The notes under the pieces: model-generated
The model's database searches: none
Told to the model about the DNA's origin: nothing
The model's input: only the letters and a program-made list of their open reading frames with translations
Shown here: piece after piece, positions 37,741 through 46,561 of the stretch
How the letters are laid out: each line of letters starts with the position of its first letter
How positions within the stretch are numbered: the stretch's first letter is position 1
Made by a program: the position numbers and the translations under genes
Assembly: GCF_003323745.1 (NCBI RefSeq)
Contig: NZ_QOIL01000029.1
Coordinates: 1-64,000 of the forward strand
Source: Sphaerisporangium album
Lineage (GTDB): Bacteria > Actinomycetota > Actinomycetes > Streptosporangiales > Streptosporangiaceae
Direction: 5' to 3'
DNA length: 64,000 nt

Positions 37741-39177
37741 GTGCTAAAGGGCGACGGCCGGCTAGGCCATGACCTTGACCCCCAGGACCGCGCTCCCCAG
37801 GACGCCTGCGGCGTCTTCGGAGTGTGGGCCCCTGGGGAGGACGTCTCCAAGCTCACCTACTACGGGCTGTACGCGTTGCAGCACCGCGGCCAGGAGTCCG
37901 CGGGCATCGCGGTCAGCGAAGGCAGCAGAATCCTCGTCTACAAGGACATGGGCCTCGTCGCCCAGGTCTTCGACGAGTCGGTGCTCGGCACGCTGCGCGG
38001 GCACCTGGCCATCGGCCACTGCCGGTATTCCACGACGGGTTCGAGCGTCTGGGAGAACGCGCAGCCGACGCTCAGCTCCAGCGACGGAGGCGGCCTGGCG
38101 CTCGCCCACAACGGCAACCTGATCAACACGCCCGACCTGATGGCACGCCTGCCGTCGGGCGCCACCCGGGCGACCACCGACACCGAGGTGCTCACGTCGC
38201 TGCTGGCCCGCGACCCGGGCACGTCCATCGAGGACGCCGCGGCCGACCTGCTGCCGGAGGTCAAGGGCGCCTACTCGCTGGTCTTCATGGACGAGAAGAC
38301 GCTGTACGCCGCCCGCGACCCGCAGGGCATCCGCCCGCTGGTGCTCGGCCGCCTGGACCGCGGCTGGGTGGTGGCCTCCGAGACGGCCGCGCTCGACATC
38401 GTGGGCGCCGTGTTCACCCGCGAGATCGAGCCGGGCGAGCTGCTGACGATCGACGAGCGGGGCGTGCGCTCGCGCCGGTTCGCCCTCGCCGAGCCCAAGG
38501 GCTGCCTGTTCGAGTACGTCTACCTGGCCCGTCCCGACACCACGATCGCGGGGCGCGGCGTGCAGGCGACGCGCGTGGAGGTCGGCCGCAAGCTGGCCCG
38601 CGAGCACCCTGTGGAGGCCGACCTGGTCATCCCGACCCCCGAGTCGGGCACGCCCGCCGCGATCGGCTACGCGCAGGAGAGCGGCATCCCGTACGGCCAG
38701 GGCCTGGTCAAGAACTCCTACGTCGGCCGCACGTTCATCCAGCCCTCGCAGACGATCCGCCAGCTGGGCATCCGCCTCAAGCTGAACCCGCTGCGGGAGG
38801 TCATCGCGGGCAAGCGCCTGATCGTCGTGGACGACTCGATCGTGCGCGGCAACACCCAGCGCGCGATCGTCAAGATGCTCCGCGAGGCCGGCGCGACCGA
38901 GGTGCACGTGCGCATCAGCTCGCCGCCGGTGTCCTGGCCGTGCTTCTACGGCATCGACTTCGCCACGAAGGCCGAGCTGATCGCCGGGTCGCTGGAGGTC
39001 GAGCAGATCCGCGAGTCCATCGGTGCCGACTCGCTCGGGTTCATCTCGCTCGACGGGCTGACCGAGGCCACCACGCTGCCCGCCGAGCGGCTGTGCCGCG
39101 CGTGCTTCGACGGCTCGTATCCGATCCCGATCGACCGCGACAACGTGGGCAAGTTCGTCCTCGAGGCCAAGGCGTGA
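37741..39177 (+). CDS. purF: Amidophosphoribosyltransferase
   Basis: Catalyses the first committed step of purine synthesis, making phosphoribosylamine from PRPP and glutamine. From GTG 37741 the protein is 478 residues with a short propeptide; Cys23 in DACGVFGVW becomes the N-terminal nucleophile. The glutaminase domain includes LQHRGQESAGIA and GHCRYSTTGS, and the PRPP-binding loop is LIVVDDSIVRGNT. The C-terminal cysteines in SWPCFYGIDF and RLCRACFDG fit the [4Fe-4S]-containing class. An ATG at 37732 would add three residues, but the promoter position favours 37741. Its stop overlaps the purM start. Confidence 0.95.
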   Translation: MLKGDGRLGHDLDPQDRAPQDACGVFGVWAPGEDVSKLTYYGLYALQHRGQESAGIAVSEGSRILVYKDMGLVAQVFDESVLGTLRGHLAIGHCRYSTTGSSVWENAQPTLSSSDGGGLALAHNGNLINTPDLMARLPSGATRATTDTEVLTSLLARDPGTSIEDAAADLLPEVKGAYSLVFMDEKTLYAARDPQGIRPLVLGRLDRGWVVASETAALDIVGAVFTREIEPGELLTIDERGVRSRRFALAEPKGCLFEYVYLARPDTTIAGRGVQATRVEVGRKLAREHPVEADLVIPTPESGTPAAIGYAQESGIPYGQGLVKNSYVGRTFIQPSQTIRQLGIRLKLNPLREVIAGKRLIVVDDSIVRGNTQRAIVKMLREAGATEVHVRISSPPVSWPCFYGIDFATKAELIAGSLEVEQIRESIGADSLGFISLDGLTEATTLPAERLCRACFDGSYPIPIDRDNVGKFVLEAKA

Positions 39178-40235
39178 CGGGCCAGGTGGCCGGGGGCGAC
39201 TCTGGCGTGAGCAGCTACGCGGCGGCCGGCGTCGACATCGAGGCGGGCGACCGCGCGGTCGAGCTGATGAAGTCGCGGGTGGCGCGGTCGCGGCGGCCCG
39301 AGGTGGTGGACGACGCCAGCGGGTTCGCCGGCCTCTTCGACGCCTCGGCCTTCCTGCGCTACACCCGTCCCCTGCTGGCGACCTCCACCGACGGCGTCGG
39401 CACCAAGGTCATGCTGGCCCAGGCCCTGGGCAAGCACGACACGATCGGCATCGACCTGGTCGGCATGGTCGTGGACGACCTGGTGGTGTGCGGGGCCGAG
39501 CCGCTGTTCATGACCGACTACATCGCCTGCGGCAAGGTGGTGCCCGAGCGCGTCGCCGAGATCGTCGGCGGGGTCGCCGAGGGCTGCCGCCTGGCGGGGT
39601 GCGCCCTGGTGGGCGGCGAGACGGCCGAGCACCCCGGGGCCATGGGGCCGGACGAGTACGATCTGGCCGGCGCGGGCACCGGCGTGGTCGAGGCGTCCGA
39701 GCTGCTCGGGCCCGCCCGCGTGCGGCCGGGCGACGTCGTGCTGGGCCTGGCGTCGTCCGGGGTCCACTCCAACGGCTACTCGCTGGTGCGGCACGTGCTG
39801 CGCACGGCGGGCCTGGAGCTGGAGGGGTCGCTTCCCGAGCTCGATCGCACGCTGGGCGAGGAGCTTCTGGAGCCGACGCGCATCTACTCGCTCGACTGCC
39901 TGGAGCTCACGCGGCGTACGGAGGTCCACGCCTTCGCCCATATCACAGGGGGCGGGCTGGCCGCGAACCTCGCACGGTCGCTGCCCGGCTCGGTGGACGC
40001 GCTGCTCGACCGCGCGTCGTGGACGCCCCCGGCGATCTTCGAGGTCATCGGGGGGTACGGCCGGGTGCCGGCCATCGAGATGGACCGGACGTTCAACCTC
40101 GGCGTGGGCATGTGCGCGGTCGTGCCGGCCGAGTCGGCCGACCAGGCGCTCAAGGTCCTGCGCGAGCGGGGGCAGGACGCCTGGGTGCTGGGCGAGATCG
40201 TCCCGGGCACCGGCGAGGCCCGCTTCACGGGCTGA
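39174..40235 (+). CDS. purM: Phosphoribosylformylglycinamidine cyclo-ligase
   Basis: AIR synthetase, 353 residues, the step after the PurSQL complex. Typical motifs are SSYAAAGVDIEAGDRAVELMK, STDGVGTKVMLAQALGKHDTIGIDLVGMVVDDLVVCGAEPLFMTDYIA (ATP/metal loop), GGETAEHPGAMGPDEYDLAG and ITGGGLAANLARSLP. GTG 39174 overlaps the purF stop (GTGA), so the two are translationally coupled. A G+C-rich hairpin follows the stop. Confidence 0.95.
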   Translation: MTGQVAGGDSGVSSYAAAGVDIEAGDRAVELMKSRVARSRRPEVVDDASGFAGLFDASAFLRYTRPLLATSTDGVGTKVMLAQALGKHDTIGIDLVGMVVDDLVVCGAEPLFMTDYIACGKVVPERVAEIVGGVAEGCRLAGCALVGGETAEHPGAMGPDEYDLAGAGTGVVEASELLGPARVRPGDVVLGLASSGVHSNGYSLVRHVLRTAGLELEGSLPELDRTLGEELLEPTRIYSLDCLELTRRTEVHAFAHITGGGLAANLARSLPGSVDALLDRASWTPPAIFEVIGGYGRVPAIEMDRTFNLGVGMCAVVPAESADQALKVLRERGQDAWVLGEIVPGTGEARFTG

Positions 40236-40242
40236 CGGCCTT

Positions 40243-40268
40243 CGGCCCCGCCCGCATGGCCGGGGCCG
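40243..40268 (+). terminator. Hairpin after purM
   Basis: CGGCCCCG (40243-40250) pairs with CGGGGCCG (40261-40268) around a 10-base loop, 8 bases after the purM stop. Probable end of the purFM transcript. Confidence 0.6.
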
Positions 40269-40308
40269 TCGAGCCCATGATCAAGGTGGCAGGGGTCCAG
40301 GGCGGCGC

Positions 40309-40509
40309 ATGGCCGCGATCTACGCGAATGTGTTCGGGCACGACGAAGAGCTCCTCGCCATCCAGGATGACAAGGAGCTCTTCAGGCGCGCGAAGGAGGC
40401 ACTCGGCGAGCCATCGTTCACCGGGTGCCCTACCAGCGTCAACCCGAAAATCGCCTATCGGCGGCGGGACCTGTCGTCCTCGTCGTCATCGCCGATCTCG
40501 CTGGCGTAA
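40309..40509 (+). pseudogene. Short reading frame after purM, possibly a gene remnant
   Basis: The first ~45 residues (MAAIYANVFGHDEELL ... RRAKEALGEP) have protein-like composition and balanced charged and hydrophobic residues, unlike a shadow frame. The last 20 codons run antisense through the DUF3073 gene and are a serine-rich artefact. I do not recognise the family. It is best read as a truncated remnant of a gene; a short real peptide is possible. Confidence 0.25.
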
Positions 40510-40679
40510 TCGGCGTACCGATCGGCCAGTTCGTGGTCGACGTCGTCATCATCGTGTCGGTTGGAGTCGTGATTGACTCCGAGCTCCTCGCGAAGACGGT
40601 CAAGATCGGTGCCGCCACTGTTGTACTTGAGCTGGCGAGCAACCTTCACCTGCTTGGCCTTGGCTCGGCCGCGCCCCAT
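40455..40679 (-). CDS. DUF3073 family protein
   Basis: A 74-residue protein starting MGRGRAKAKQVKVARQLKYNS, the hallmark of actinobacterial DUF3073, which commonly lies just after purM. The N-terminus is very basic; the C-terminus is very acidic and ends in DDDEDDRSRRR. The codon use is less G+C-biased than its neighbours because of the many Asp and Asn codons. Function unknown; the charge layout suggests nucleic-acid or ribosome association, which is a guess. Confidence 0.88.
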   Translation of the reverse strand: MGRGRAKAKQVKVARQLKYNSGGTDLDRLREELGVNHDSNRHDDDDVDHELADRYADYASEIGDDDEDDRSRRR

Positions 40680-40829
40680 CGGCTCGACCCCCTCATGCGG
40701 GGTCGTGCCCGACCCCTCGTCGCTAACGCATCACGCGCTGATGCCGCCTGACTTCCGGCGTCAGCTCTCGTTCGCCTACAACCGTACCTGTTTTGCGCGC
40801 CTCTCGGTACGCCGTATGGGCGTCCACAG

Positions 40830-41933
40830 TCAGCGGCCCAGCCAAATACCCCTAAGCCGACCGACTTCCGACATTCTGCGCTCCGCCAGCCTATCGGCCG
40901 CCGCCGCCGGTGGAACCCCTTCCTCTTCGGCGATCGTAAAGATCTTCAACGTCGTGTCGAAGATCTGCGTCGCCTTTGCCCTGGCGCGCTCCATGTTGAA
41001 GCCTTCGATCTCGTCGGCCACCTGGATCACGCCGCCGGAGTTGACGACGTAATCCGGAGCGTAAAGGATGCCTCGCTCCGCGAGCTGCTTCTCCACGCCG
41101 GGATGGGCGAGTTGGTTGTTGGCCCCACCGCACACGATCTTGGCGTGCAGCCCGGCGACCGCCGCGTCGTCGAGCGCGCCCCCCAGCGCGCACGGCGCGT
41201 AGACGTCGATGTCGGCCCGCTTCATCGCCGCGGCGTCCGCCACGACCTCGACCTCGGGGTGCACCTTGCGGACCCGCTCGACGGCCTCGGCGCTCACGTC
41301 GCAGATCACGACCTCGGCGCCGTCCGCCAGCAGGTGGTCGACCAGCCGGTACCCGACCTTTCCGACACCTTCCACGCCGACGCGCCTGCCCCGCAGCGTG
41401 GGGGAGCCGTAGACGTGCTCGGCCGAGGCGCGCATGCCCTGGAACACGCCGTACGCCGTGAGGATGGAGGAGTCGCCGGCGCCGCCGTGCGCGGGGGTGC
41501 GCCCGGTGACGTAGGGGGTCTCCCTGGCGATGATGTCCATGTCCTCGCTGTAGGTGCCCACGTCACAGGCGGTGAAGTAGCGGCCGCCCAGCGACTGGAT
41601 GAAGCGGCCGTAGGCGCGCAGCAGCGCCTCGCTCTTGTCCTTGGCCGGATCTCCGATGATCACGGCCTTGCCCCCGCCCAGGTCGAGCCCCGCCAGGGCG
41701 TTCTTGTACGCCATCGCCCGCGAGAGGTTGAGCACGTCGGCGAGGGCCGTCTGCTCGTCCTCGTACGGGTAGAAGCGCGTGCCCCCGAGCCCGGGGCCGA
41801 GGGCGGTGTTGTAGATGGCGATGATCGCGCGCAGACCGCTGCGGTCGTCCGCGCAGAAGACGACCTGCTCGTGCCTGGCCTGTCCGATCGAGGGGCCTGC
41901 GTCCTGGTGGGACGGCCCGAAGACGTCGGTCAC
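40830..41933 (-). CDS. vdh: Valine (branched-chain amino acid) dehydrogenase
   Basis: An NAD-dependent Glu/Leu/Phe/Val dehydrogenase of 367 residues that deaminates valine to 2-oxoisovalerate. The family opening is [17 protein letters not shown], with the catalytic lysine region [19 protein letters not shown] (about 79-98). The Rossmann motif [18 protein letters not shown] lies near 190-205, and [14 protein letters not shown] binds the cofactor. Length and context next to bldC point to Vdh, as in Streptomyces. GTG start at 41933. It feeds the bkd complex encoded at 15.7-19.2 kb. Leucine dehydrogenase activity cannot be excluded. Confidence 0.9.
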   Translation of the reverse strand: MTDVFGPSHQDAGPSIGQARHEQVVFCADDRSGLRAIIAIYNTALGPGLGGTRFYPYEDEQTALADVLNLSRAMAYKNALAGLDLGGGKAVIIGDPAKDKSEALLRAYGRFIQSLGGRYFTACDVGTYSEDMDIIARETPYVTGRTPAHGGAGDSSILTAYGVFQGMRASAEHVYGSPTLRGRRVGVEGVGKVGYRLVDHLLADGAEVVICDVSAEAVERVRKVHPEVEVVADAAAMKRADIDVYAPCALGGALDDAAVAGLHAKIVCGGANNQLAHPGVEKQLAERGILYAPDYVVNSGGVIQVADEIEGFNMERARAKATQIFDTTLKIFTIAEEEGVPPAAAADRLAERRMSEVGRLRGIWLGR

Positions 41934-42169
41934 TGTGGTGACTCCCGGTCATTCCCGTCCGCCGCCTCGTCGCGGCGAATCCTGGAAAACCACATTATCC
42001 ATCCGGCCTCGCCGGGACCATGATCGTCCATTTGCCGGAACTTCTGTCCCACCCATCGGGCGGTGAACCCCCGCGCGCCGGTGGTCGTCCCAGGCCGCGG
42101 CGGCGCCACTGAACGTGGTCGACCTCGCTCGCTCGCGTCGGCTCGCCGCTCCATGGCACCATTCGAGAT

Positions 42170-43057
42170 GTGCTGCCCTACGCCGCCTATCTCCGTGTCT
42201 ACGAGCCGTTGTCCGCGTTCACCGAGCGCGAGCGCACCTTCTGGGCGGCGTACGCCGACTCCAAGGACCGGCCGCGCCGCGCGTTCGCCCTGGAGGCCGA
42301 GCACGCGGAGGCCGTCCGGCGGCTGCTGGGCGTGCCACCGATGCCCGCGCCCGGGGCCGAGAGCGGTAACGCCTACCTGCGGCGCATCGAGGAGACCCTC
42401 TACGTCTGCCCCTGGCAGAGCAGGCTGAGGTCCTGGCTGGCCTTCGCCCGGTTCCGGGGCGCCACGCCGATCAAGCTGGCCGACCGCTTCGTGCCGAGGG
42501 CCATCGCCGAGCAGACCGCCGACGACTTCGACCGGTACAAGCAGAAGGGCGGCTCCTCCGCGCTGCGCACGCATATCCGCACGAGCACGTGGCACGTCCC
42601 GACGTCCTGGTTCGTGCCGTTCGACTCCGCCGAGCGGTGGCTCGTCCTCGGTCACCGTGAGGAGCCGTCCGCGGAGCCGTCCACCCCCACCACACCGACC
42701 ACGACGGCCCCGGCCAGGAACCTGCTGTACGTGACGTCCATGGCGCAGGCGCGCCGCAGAGTCGCGCGGGCGCTGGTCGTGATCCGCAGGCACGTGGGCG
42801 AGGTCGGGACGCTGACCGACGTGGAAGAGGTCGGGCGCTGGCTGGAGGAGTTCCACCCGCACTCGCTGGTCGAGCTGGACTACGGCGGCCTCGTCCACGT
42901 GATGGACGACGCGACGCTCCAGGCCGACCAGTCGGCGGCCGAGCTGGCGGCGGCGCTCACCGGGTTGGACACGGGTCAAGAAGAACTGGCCTACGCCATG
43001 TATCAGCGCGTGATCGTCCGCTGGAAGTCAATACAAGCCCTCGAATCGGCGAACTGA
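42170..43057 (+). CDS. Conserved actinobacterial protein of unknown function, bldC neighbour
   Basis: A 295-residue soluble protein found in the same position beside bldC in related genomes (from memory). It starts MLPYAAYLRVYEPLSAF and has a conserved first half (ETLYVCPWQSRLRSWLAF, PTSWFVPFDSAERWL), a Pro/Thr-rich linker (about 165-180) and a helical second half (RRRVARALVVIRRH ... LVELDYGGLVHVM). No catalytic motif is seen. The start is GTG 42170; a ribosome-binding sequence is not obvious, so leaderless expression is possible. Confidence 0.8.
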   Translation: MLPYAAYLRVYEPLSAFTERERTFWAAYADSKDRPRRAFALEAEHAEAVRRLLGVPPMPAPGAESGNAYLRRIEETLYVCPWQSRLRSWLAFARFRGATPIKLADRFVPRAIAEQTADDFDRYKQKGGSSALRTHIRTSTWHVPTSWFVPFDSAERWLVLGHREEPSAEPSTPTTPTTTAPARNLLYVTSMAQARRRVARALVVIRRHVGEVGTLTDVEEVGRWLEEFHPHSLVELDYGGLVHVMDDATLQADQSAAELAAALTGLDTGQEELAYAMYQRVIVRWKSIQALESAN

Positions 43058-43378
43058 ACCGCAAATCATGCACGTGACCTGCAAAAGTAGGTAACGGGAG
43101 TCACCAGCTCGCTTCTGCGAACTGAGTAGTTTGCCGTTTTCACTGCGATACCACGAAACGTGTCGCTAGAATCACCGAGCGTGACATCAACCCGTGGACA
43201 AGGCGTTGTACTTTGAGGGCTCGCCAATCGCTCTACGTGGCTGTATGGTCACATCGGGTGATACCGCATACGGTCCAGAAAAATCCGTACGAACTGGATC
43301 ATTGTGGGACATCCATGACAAGCGCCAACACAAGTCGCAGGATCGCTGTCGCCGGTCCACGGAGGAGAGGCCGCACAA
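43058..43378 (+). promoter_or_regulatory. Long upstream region of bldC
   Basis: This 321-bp region is clearly less G+C-rich than the coding DNA around it and contains no gene. A good -10 hexamer TAGAAT occurs at 43167-43172, which would give a leader of about 200 bases. A near DnaA-box, CGTGGACAA (reverse of TTGTCCACG), lies at 43193-43201. The bldC ribosome site GGAGGAGAGG stands 10 bases before the ATG. Confidence 0.5.
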
Positions 43379-43582
43379 ATGTCAGCTCGTACACCCGAGG
43401 CCGAGCCACTGCTCACCCCGGCGGAGGTCGCCACCATGTTCCGCGTCGACCCCTCGACCGTTACTCGGTGGGCGAAGGCGGGCAAGTTGACGTCCATCCG
43501 CACCCTCGGAGGTCACCGGCGTTACCGGGAGACCGAGGTCCGTGCGCTGCTCGCGGGCATCCCGCAGCAGCGATCGGAGTGA
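43379..43582 (+). CDS. bldC: Developmental transcriptional regulator BldC
   Basis: A 67-residue MerR-like winged-HTH protein that binds direct repeats cooperatively and holds back early entry into sporulation in Streptomyces. It consists of LLTPAEVATMFRVDPSTVTRWAKAGKL (helix-turn-helix) and SIRTLGGHRRYRETEVRALL (wing and last helix), ending GIPQQRSE. Almost every residue matches the Streptomyces protein as I remember it. Its presence marks a differentiating actinomycete. Genomic partners (vdh, DUF3073, purFM) match the Streptomyces order. Confidence 0.96.
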   Translation: MSARTPEAEPLLTPAEVATMFRVDPSTVTRWAKAGKLTSIRTLGGHRRYRETEVRALLAGIPQQRSE

Positions 43583-43952
43583 GGGCGGGACCGTCAAGGA
43601 CCTAGGGGGGAGAACCGGCGCGCTCGCGTCCCGTATGTGAGCGCGTCCACCACACACCCATGGCCGCGTGGGGGCGGGCCGGGGCTGTAGCGGTGGGCCA
43701 CGTTGCCTCATCGCATGCCCTGGAGCCGCGAACAAGGCCATGGGACCGGCGTGGGGAGGCGCCGCCCGCCCGGCGCCGGTCCACGGAAAGCCAGGCGGAT
43801 ACGTCCCGGTGGATAACGGATCTAGGGCCTCCACCGCACGGAAGCCCTATCCACCGTTCCCTGGGCGAAGATCCACGGATGTCCACCCGCGGCCACCCCG
43901 GCCGCGGCGGTACGAAGTCGTAACCGTTCCGCCACATCGGCCCCGCGCACCC
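43583..43952. other. 370-bp gap after bldC with an imperfect hairpin
   Basis: No gene is supported. CGGTGGA (43806-43812) plus TAGGGC (43822-43827) can pair with GCCCTA (43843-43848) plus TCCACCG (43849-43855), leaving a 9-base bulge on the left side and a 15-base loop. It may end the bldC or the convergent TetR transcript. The left arm includes the DnaA-box-like GGTGGATAA. Confidence 0.4.
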
Positions 43953-44660
43953 TCACGGAGCGTCACCACCCGGCGGGGGCTGCCGCCCGAGATCGGCGAG
44001 CAACCGGCCGATCTGACCGTCCTGGCCGGCGGCGACCTTCAGTAACGCGACCATCTGGTCGAGCAGCAGACGTTCGAGGACCGTGCGATCGATGTCGCGT
44101 ACCTCCAGCCAGTCGAGCCCGGCCGTCTCGACGCAGGCGATCCAGGACCTCAGCGTGATGCGCAGCGCCGGGCTCGGCTCGCTCACGCGCATCTGGATGA
44201 GGATCATCTTGGTCAGGCGCCTGCGGACGCCCTCGACGATCACCCCGACCTCGCCCGCCCGATTGGCCGGTCCGCCGCGCAGCAGGGCCGCGAACCCGGC
44301 CGCGTGGTCCTCCACGAAGTCGAAGTAGCGCGTGAGGCCCGCCGCCAGCTCCTCGGCCAGCGTGCCGCCCGCCACGGGACGCAGCCGCTCCTCCAGCTCC
44401 AGCGCCGCGCCGCGCAACGCGGCGACGTACAGCTCGTGCTTGCCGCCGAAGTAGTGGTAGACCAGCGCGCGAGAGGCCCCCGCCGCGGCGGCGACATCGT
44501 CGATCGAGACGTCCTCGACATCATGCTTGCTGAAGAGCTCCAGGGCGGCGGCCATCAGCTCTTCACGGCGGCGGTCGACGGTCAGCCTGCGCCGTGCCGG
44601 GCGCGCGCCGCCGGGACCGGCGTTCTCGCGCTCACCTGGGGCCCTTGATGTCGCACCCAC
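43953..44660 (-). CDS. TetR family transcriptional regulator
   Basis: A regulator of about 235 residues. The HTH reads RREELMAAALELFSKHDVEDVSIDDVAAAAGASRALVYHYFGGKHELYVAAL (about 35-85) and the C-terminal domain is all helical. The start is uncertain: GTG 44660 was chosen, but the Arg/Pro/Ala-rich first 25 residues are not typical and an in-frame start further down cannot be excluded. It is divergent from the LacI-type gene, 140 bases apart. Ligand and targets are unknown. Confidence 0.8.
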   Translation of the reverse strand: MGATSRAPGERENAGPGGARPARRRLTVDRRREELMAAALELFSKHDVEDVSIDDVAAAAGASRALVYHYFGGKHELYVAALRGAALELEERLRPVAGGTLAEELAAGLTRYFDFVEDHAAGFAALLRGGPANRAGEVGVIVEGVRRRLTKMILIQMRVSEPSPALRITLRSWIACVETAGLDWLEVRDIDRTVLERLLLDQMVALLKVAAGQDGQIGRLLADLGRQPPPGGDAP

Positions 44661-44800
44661 ACTGCGCACACTATCGGAGGGCGTGCCCAATAAGGGGCGG
44701 CCCAGAGGACCATGCAGCGAGGCGCACAAACACCCGTACCCTCAGCGCGACTCGATCGTTTGGTCTGACAGGTGCACATCCACTCAGCGTGGGGAGAACC

Positions 44801-45904
44801 ATGTCAGGACCGTCCATCCAGACGACCGCCCGGTACCACTCCGAGGTCGGCACGACCGAGCCCGGCCTCGGTGACGCGCACGGGCCGCGTCCCCGGCCGA
44901 CGATCCGGAACGTTGCAGAACGCGCGGGCGTCTCAAAGTCGCTGGTGTCCCTGGTGCTGCGAGGGTCCCCGCACGTCAGCGAACACCGGCGCGAGGCGGT
45001 GCTGCAGGCGGCCAGGGAACTCGGCTACCGGCCCAACGCCGTCGCGCGCAGCCTCGTCGAGGGACGTACCCATCTGGTGGGAGCACTGGTCGCCGACCTG
45101 CACAACCCGTTCTACGCCGAGTTCCTGGACGGCCTCCAGGAGAGCCTCCACGGTGACGGGCTGCGGCTGCTGATCGGAAGCGGGCGCTGGGATCCCGCCT
45201 TCGAGGAGGAAGCGGTCGAGGCGTTCCTGGAGCTCCGGGTCGACGGATTGGTGCTCCTCGGGGTCGCGCCGTCGAGCGAGACCCTGGCCGAGGCCGCGGC
45301 GTACACGCCGACGGTGGTCGTCGGCGAGCGGGACGTCGAGCTCGAAGGCGTGGACATCGTCGTGGACGACGACCAGCTCGGCGCGCGGCTTGCGGTCGAT
45401 CACCTGGTCGAGCTGGGGCACAAGCGGATCGCCCACATCGAGGGCACGCCGTCGTCCTCGGCCAGGTTCCGGTGCGAGGGCTACCTCGTGGCGATGCGCC
45501 GGCACGGGCTGGCCCCGCACATCATGGTCGAGCACGGGGACTTCACCGAAGAAGGCGGGCGCAGGGCGGCACGCGCTCTGTTGGAACGTGACCCCCGTCC
45601 CACGGCGATCTTCGCGGCCAACGACGTCGTCGCGCTCGGCGTGCTGGTGGCGGCGAGCGAGCTCGGGCTGCGCGTCCCCGAAGACCTGTCGGTCGTGGGG
45701 TACGACAACACTCACTTGGCCGCCGTGCACCACATATCGCTGACCAGCCTTGACCAGCCCCGCCGCTCGATGGGCAGGTCGGCCGCCGCGCTGCTGAGCG
45801 ACCGCATCGGCGACCCCGGGAAGGTCGCGCGGCTGCGGCAGGTCACGCCGAAGCTGGTCGTGCGGCACAGCACCGGCCCGGCTCCAAGTGATCCCCAAGG
45901 GTAG
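44801..45904 (+). CDS. LacI/GalR family transcriptional regulator
   Basis: A 367-residue sugar-responsive regulator. The N-terminal ~30 residues are an extra tail, then comes the HTH TIRNVAERAGVSKSLVSLVLRGSPHVSEHRREAVLQAARELGYRPNAVARSL (about 33-85) and the periplasmic-binding-protein-like domain (VGALVADLHNPFYAEFLDGLQ ... VPEDLSVVGYDNTHLA). GGGGAGA precedes ATG 44801. No sugar transporter or glycosidase is directly next to it; the GH20 gene 1.6 kb downstream on the same strand might be a target. Confidence 0.88.
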   Translation: MSGPSIQTTARYHSEVGTTEPGLGDAHGPRPRPTIRNVAERAGVSKSLVSLVLRGSPHVSEHRREAVLQAARELGYRPNAVARSLVEGRTHLVGALVADLHNPFYAEFLDGLQESLHGDGLRLLIGSGRWDPAFEEEAVEAFLELRVDGLVLLGVAPSSETLAEAAAYTPTVVVGERDVELEGVDIVVDDDQLGARLAVDHLVELGHKRIAHIEGTPSSSARFRCEGYLVAMRRHGLAPHIMVEHGDFTEEGGRRAARALLERDPRPTAIFAANDVVALGVLVAASELGLRVPEDLSVVGYDNTHLAAVHHISLTSLDQPRRSMGRSAAALLSDRIGDPGKVARLRQVTPKLVVRHSTGPAPSDPQG

Positions 45905-46077
45905 GTCAACCTCCACGGGATCGGCGCACCTCCCGTGTTGACTCGGAGCATGGCGCCGGCCCTCCGGCGTGCCGGACCGGACCGATCTGGAATGGTGCGC
46001 CCGCGTGTCGCGGGGGCAGCGGGTGGGCAGGCGGTGCCCGCCGGACCAGGTGGCCGGTGCCCTGACCGGGGGTTGTC

Positions 46078-46326
46078 ATGCGTGATCCGGAACTGGTGTC
46101 GTGCGCGCAGCGCGCGGCGGCCGAGCTCGAGCGTGCGTGGGCGCACTGGCGGGCCGCCCGGGGCAAGGACGACGAGGGCGCGAGCGAGTCCGTCGCCAGC
46201 TACGTCGCCCATTCCATCGACCACCCGTGGGGACGGCCGCGCGTCGTGCTCGGCCTTGACGCCGAGGACGCCCGGGAGCTGGCCGCCCTCCTCCAGAAGC
46301 AGGACCTCGGGGAGCCCGCCTGGTGA
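46078..46326 (+). CDS. Small hypothetical protein
   Basis: An 82-residue acidic protein (MRDPELVSCAQRAAAELERAW ... SVASYVAHSIDHPWGRPRVVLGLDAEDARELAALLQ). The third codon positions are strongly G/C, and an Ala-rich helix is followed by a short hydrophobic strand, so it is probably real. I do not recognise the family. It lies between the LacI gene and the amidase gene on the same strand. Confidence 0.55.
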   Translation: MRDPELVSCAQRAAAELERAWAHWRAARGKDDEGASESVASYVAHSIDHPWGRPRVVLGLDAEDARELAALLQKQDLGEPAW

Positions 46327-46429
46327 CCTCGCCTTCGTAGGGCCTGGTATGGATGGACCTGTCCCTCCTGCCTCCCTATAGACCGATCCCTCCGGCCTCC
46401 GTGTGAACGAGGCGGCCGTCGGCCCTGCC

Positions 46430-46495
46430 TGTGGATGAACCGGCCTCGGCCCCGCCTGTGGATGGAGCGGTCCCTTCCGGTCCTCCTGTGGATAA
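46430..46495 (-). promoter_or_regulatory. Three evenly spaced DnaA-box-like sequences before the amidase gene
   Basis: On the - strand, TCATCCACA (46430-46438), CCATCCACA (46457-46465) and the perfect TTATCCACA (46487-46495) lie 27 and 30 bases apart. All three are part of the wider repeat CCTGTGGAT as read on the + strand. They sit 65-130 bases before the amidase start. Confidence 0.5.
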
Positions 46496-46561
46496 CGTCC
46501 AGGTCACCTCGCGGGTCCGCGTAGGTTGGAGCCGAGACGTCGTATTGCGAAGGGGATCATC

